Positions 60,293 through 64,000 of a DNA stretch of 64,000 nucleotides are shown piece after piece. The stretch covers positions 108,969,938-109,033,937 of the forward strand of contig NC_035435.2 in the NCBI RefSeq assembly GCF_002127325.2, given 5' to 3'. The translations under genes and the position numbers were made by a program. Position 1 is the stretch's first letter. Every line of letters starts with the position of its first letter. This DNA is from Helianthus annuus (Eukaryota > Streptophyta > Magnoliopsida > Asterales > Asteraceae). Under the pieces are notes generated by a model. That model worked only from the letters and a program-made list of their open reading frames with translations, had not been told where the DNA came from and did no database searches.

Positions 60293-63200
60293 TTATTCCA
60301 TGTTTAGCATCCCAATCCTAGAGACCAAGCTTTCAAAAGTGGCTGTATCAAGTGCTTTTGTGAGCACATCTGCCAGCTGGTCTTTAGTTGGGACATGATG
60401 CAGAGAAATCAAACCTTTTTCATAGCAATCCCTCACAAAGTGATGTCTGATGTCGATGTGCTTTGTGGTAGAGTAGGAAACTGGATTTTTTATGATATTT
60501 TCTGCTGCCTGGCTGTCCAACATGAGTGGTGTCTTTAAGGCAGTGATACCAAAATCCAGCAACTGATTTTGAAGCCACAGGAGTTGGGCTGTACAGCTTG
60601 CAGCAGCAATGTATTCAGCCTCAGCAGTGGATGTTGAAACTGCTACTTGCTTTTTGCTTTGCCAAGAGACTAAGCAATCACCTAGAAACTGGCACCCTCC
60701 TGAAGTGGACTTCCTTGTGGTGTGACAACCAGCAAAGTCACTGTCTGAAAAACCTGAAAGCTTGATATTCCCATTAGCTGGATACCAGATACCAAGTGTG
60801 GGAGCACCTTTTATGTATCTGAGAATCCTTTTTACAGCAATGAGATTTGATTTTCTGGGAGCTGATTGACTTCTTGCACAGACACATGTTGCAAACATGA
60901 TGTCTGGTCTAGATGCAGTTAGGTACAATAAGGACCCAATCATGCTTCTATAAAGTGTTTGGTCAATCAGCTCATCCTTTTAATCAGACATGACCAGCTT
61001 ATTTGTGGCCATGGGTGTGCTGCATGGTTTACAATCATTCATATCAAATTTGGTTAAAAGTTCTTTAGCATATTTGCTTTGATGAATGAAGGTTCCATTT
61101 TGCAATTGCTGTACTTGGAGACCAAGAAAGCATTGCAGCTCACCCATTGCACTCATTTCAAACTCAGCTGTCATGAGTTCTCTAAACTCTTCACACATTT
61201 TGGTACATGTGCTTCCAAAAATAATGTCATCCACATAAATTTATACAATCATTAAATCTTTCCCTCTCCATTTAAGAAATAGTGTTTTATCAATGGTACC
61301 TCTTTTGAAACCATTTGAGAGTAGAAAGTTAGAAAGAGTTTCATACCAGGCTCTTGGTGCTTGTTTCAGGCCATACAAGGCTTTGTTTAGCCTGTAGACA
61401 TGATCAGGATAAAATGGATCCTCAAAGCCTGGAGGTTGACATACATACACCTCTTCTTGCAATGTACCATAGAGGAAAGCACTTTTGATATTCATCTGAA
61501 ACACCTTCATGTTGTGGTTGACAGCAAAGGCCAGGAACAGTCTGATAGCTTCCAATCTTGCAACAGGGGCGAATGTTTCATCATAATCAATCCCCTCTTC
61601 TTGTCTGTAACCTTGAACCACAAGCCTGGCTTTGTTCTTGACAACAATGCCCCTTTCATCTGTTTTGTTCTTGAAGACCCACTTTGTGCCAATGGGACTA
61701 ACCTCTTTTGGCAGTGGTACAAGCTCCCATACTTGTTGTCTTTTAAACTGTTGGAGCTCCTCTTGCATGGCTTCTACCCAGCTGTTGTCTTTTAGTGCCT
61801 CTTGGTACTTGACTGGCTGATGGAGTGATAGAAAGCCAACAAAAAGACAAATGTTTTGGGTTTGGCTTCTTGTGAGCACCCCTTCATTGATGTTGCCAAT
61901 GATTTGATCAGGTGGATGAGATCTCAAGAAGATTAAATCTCCTTGGTATGGTATGATGGCATTTGTTGGTGAAGGCTGCAAATGTGTATCATCTGAGCTA
62001 ACCACTGCTGGTGACTTTGATGACCCAGCAGTGGCTTCAAAAGGTGGTGGAATGGGTGGTAATGGAGTTGACCACTGCTGACTTTTATCCACTATTTGAG
62101 GACTTTTGTCAGCAGTGTTTGAGGATGTGGAAGCAGTGGTAGATGGGCTACTTTGGTCAACAACTGTTGAGGTAGCAGTGGTTGAGCTTTGGCAGCTGTT
62201 TTGAACAACTGGTGCTTTTCCCTTTGTGGCAGACCTTTGAGGGATGATGATTTCATACCCATAGTCTGGTGATGTATCCTCTGATGGACCTGCACTGTTA
62301 GTCTTGATAGCAGTATTTTCAAAGGTGAATTTTTCAAGATCAAACAGATCAGCAGGATTTGCTGGGATTTTCATTGATGAAAGCTCATTGAACTTTACAT
62401 CCAAAGTCTCCTCCACTACCTTGGTCCGTGCATTGAACACTTTGTAGGCCTTGGCAGTGGTTGAGTATCCCAGAAAATAACCACAATCAATTTTGGCTGC
62501 AAATTTTGAAATGGAATCTTTTAAGTTCAAAATAAAGCATGGGCAGCCAAACACTTTGAAGTATGAGATCAGTGGTTTGATTTTATACAGAATTTCATAG
62601 GCAGTCTTTTTGTGCCTGGGGTTTATTAAAACTCTGTTCTGGACATAGCAAGCAGTGTTTACTGCCTCTGCCCAGAAAGTTAATGGCAAACCTGAATCTG
62701 CAAGCATAGTTCTGGCAGCCTCAATCAAGGTTCTGTTCTTTCTTTCAACCACCCCATTTTGCTCTGGTGTTCTAGGGATGTTGTACTGCCTTACAATCCC
62801 TTTCTTCACACAAAAGGCATCCAACTCCTTATTTTTAAATTCTGTGCCATTGTCACTCCTAAAGCTTTTCACTGGAAGGTCAAATTGCTTTTCAACCTGT
62901 GTCACAAAGTCTTGCAAAATGCCTGCAGTTTCATCTTTAGAGTGCAAAAAGAAAGTCCATGTAAACCTAGAAAAGTCATCAACTATAACCAAACAATATC
63001 TTTTCTTTTTGAGGGTCATGACTTGAACTGGGCCAAACAAATCCATGTGCAGCATTTGCAAACACTGGGTTGTTTTGGACTCTTCAATGGACTTGTAAGA
63101 ACTTTTGTGCTGTTTTCCTTTTAAACAGGAAATGCAATGTTCAGAACATGAAAACAATTTTTGTGGTAGGCCTCTTACCAAACCATTTTTTGAAATTTCT

Positions 63201-63701
63201 GTTATTGTCTTAAGATTTGTGTGCCCCAGTCTTCTGTGCCAAAGTTCTGTCTCTTTGTTAGAGGCAGCTGAGAACATACAGGCATCAGCTCTGGGACATT
63301 CTTTAGACATGTCAACAACATAAACATTGCCACTTCTTTGAGCAACAAGTTTAGTTTGACCATTTTTGATTATTGCTTCAATCTTTTTGACCATTTCTGG
63401 TCCAACAATCCTACAACAGTCTTTTGTGAAGAATGACCCAAACCCTTTGTCACTCATTTGAGATACACTCAGAAGGTTGAATTTCAGATTGTCTATTAGA
63501 TTGACATTTTTCAAATTTTACATTACCAGATTGCACTGTCCCAGACCCCAGAACTATCCCTTTACTATTATTTCCAAAGGATATATCACCCCCTCCATGG
63601 ATTTTAAAGTCTTTGAGGAGGGCTTTACATCCTGTCATATGCCTGGATCCTCCACTATCTACATACCACAGACTATCAAAGCATGCAGAAGCTCCCTGCA
63701 C
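60293..63701 (-). pseudogene. Copia pol: protease, integrase, reverse transcriptase, RNaseH (broken)
   Basis: The protease frame (63701 down) has WYVDSGGSRHMTG. A frameshift at the T-run 63507-63511 leads into the long frame ending at 61241. Integrase shows an HHCC finger (HRRLGH...CISC), HMDLFGP, SDNGTEF and [16 protein letters not shown] shows [32 protein letters not shown] and [13 protein letters not shown]. Motif A reads FQMNIKSAF, with Asn (codon 61490-61492) where Asp is catalytic. A stop at 61241-61243 lies just before IYVDDIIFGS. Another stop at 60980-60982 precedes RNaseH, which has SDSDFAGC and STAEAEYIAA and ends at 60293. No complete polyprotein is possible. Confidence 0.92.
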
Positions 63702-64000
63702 ATGAAGTAAAAAGATTAGTTCATTAAGGACTCCAAAGCCAACAGGGCTTTGGATGGGGATTCAGCAGTGTCTGGTATGGATGCAGTGTGATGAGCAGTG
63801 GTTAAGTCAGGGTTTGGACAGTTTTAGTACTGTTTCTTGCTAACCACTGTTGAGGGTCTTGCCCAATCACCTGTTGATACCCAAAAGGATGCCTATTCAC
63901 TCTGGGTTTAGAGGGCTTTTTGTAGACCTCATAAACGTGTGGAATCCCTTTGGTAAGACTGTTTTTCCTTGCCTTTTCTGAACTGATTGCAGGAGGTGCA
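63702..64000 (-). pseudogene. Copia gag/protease linker, partial
   Basis: On the minus strand the region reads as a continuous low-complexity coding stretch (RVNRHPFGYQQVIGQDPQQW) until a stop near 63802. The protease frame then follows. It is probably the end of gag or the gag-protease linker; zinc knuckles, if present, are outside the window. Confidence 0.5.

Larger units (their letters stand above)
54963..64000 (-). mobile_element. Sirevirus-like Ty1/copia retrotransposon, degenerate, 5' part outside window
   Basis: Read on the minus strand, the order is end of gag, protease, integrase, reverse transcriptase, RNaseH, a spacer, a roughly 4-kb extra ORF, polypurine tract and 3' LTR. Pol order (integrase before RT) identifies copia. 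The extra ORF after pol and the LTR start TGTTGGGATT fit the Sirevirus/Maximus type. The 5' LTR and most of gag lie beyond 64000. The coding regions are broken in many places. Confidence 0.9.

Overview
This window is plant nuclear DNA made almost entirely of transposable elements, with one recognisable intact host gene. The retroelement families are flowering-plant types: a Tekay/Del-like Ty3 element with a chromodomain, a Sirevirus-like copia element with an extra downstream ORF, an L1-type LINE, and MULE, hAT and Harbinger elements. The style of the LTRs and of the copia extra ORF reminds me of Asteraceae. That family assignment comes from memory and is not proven by the sequence.

Positions 1-38978 hold a tandem array of one Ty3/gypsy element. 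Neighbouring copies share single LTRs: partial LTR1 - internal A - LTR2 - internal B - LTR3 - internal C - LTR4 - internal D - LTR5. Units A, B and C repeat with an exact 8,772-bp period and carry the same frameshift, the same four nonsense codons and the same protease active-site substitution. They are copies of an already dead element, best explained by unequal exchange. Unit D is older and differently broken: an early stop, a frameshift and two deletions with microhomology at their ends. It also carries a 4,096-bp non-autonomous Athila-like insertion (27226-31321) with a 5-bp target duplication.

Positions 38979-42330 hold two small elements, a hAT-type MITE and a foldback element, and the one host gene. 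This is a complete five-exon gene on the minus strand encoding a 310-residue isoflavone reductase-like / phenylcoumaran benzylic ether reductase-like NADPH oxidoreductase (40515-41953). Positions 42331-46840 are a 5'-truncated LINE with a 15-bp target duplication, split by a solo LTR (43169-44862).

Positions 46894-50005 are a deep nest. A 265-bp-class hAT MITE was hit by a MULE deletion derivative and, separately, by another hAT MITE; the MULE was itself hit by a Harbinger-type MITE. A sister copy of the host MITE at 39547-39811 serves as an empty-site control. Positions 51404-53501 are an internally deleted hAT transposon keeping both ends of its transposase gene. Positions 53593-54962 are the left part of a MULE-like element that may carry captured GC-richer sequence. 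From 54963 past the window end runs a degenerate Sirevirus-like copia element on the minus strand, inserted into the right inverted repeat of that MULE-like element. It has a roughly 4-kb extra ORF downstream of pol, preceded by promoter-like sequence. No RNA genes, CRISPR arrays or prokaryotic features were seen.
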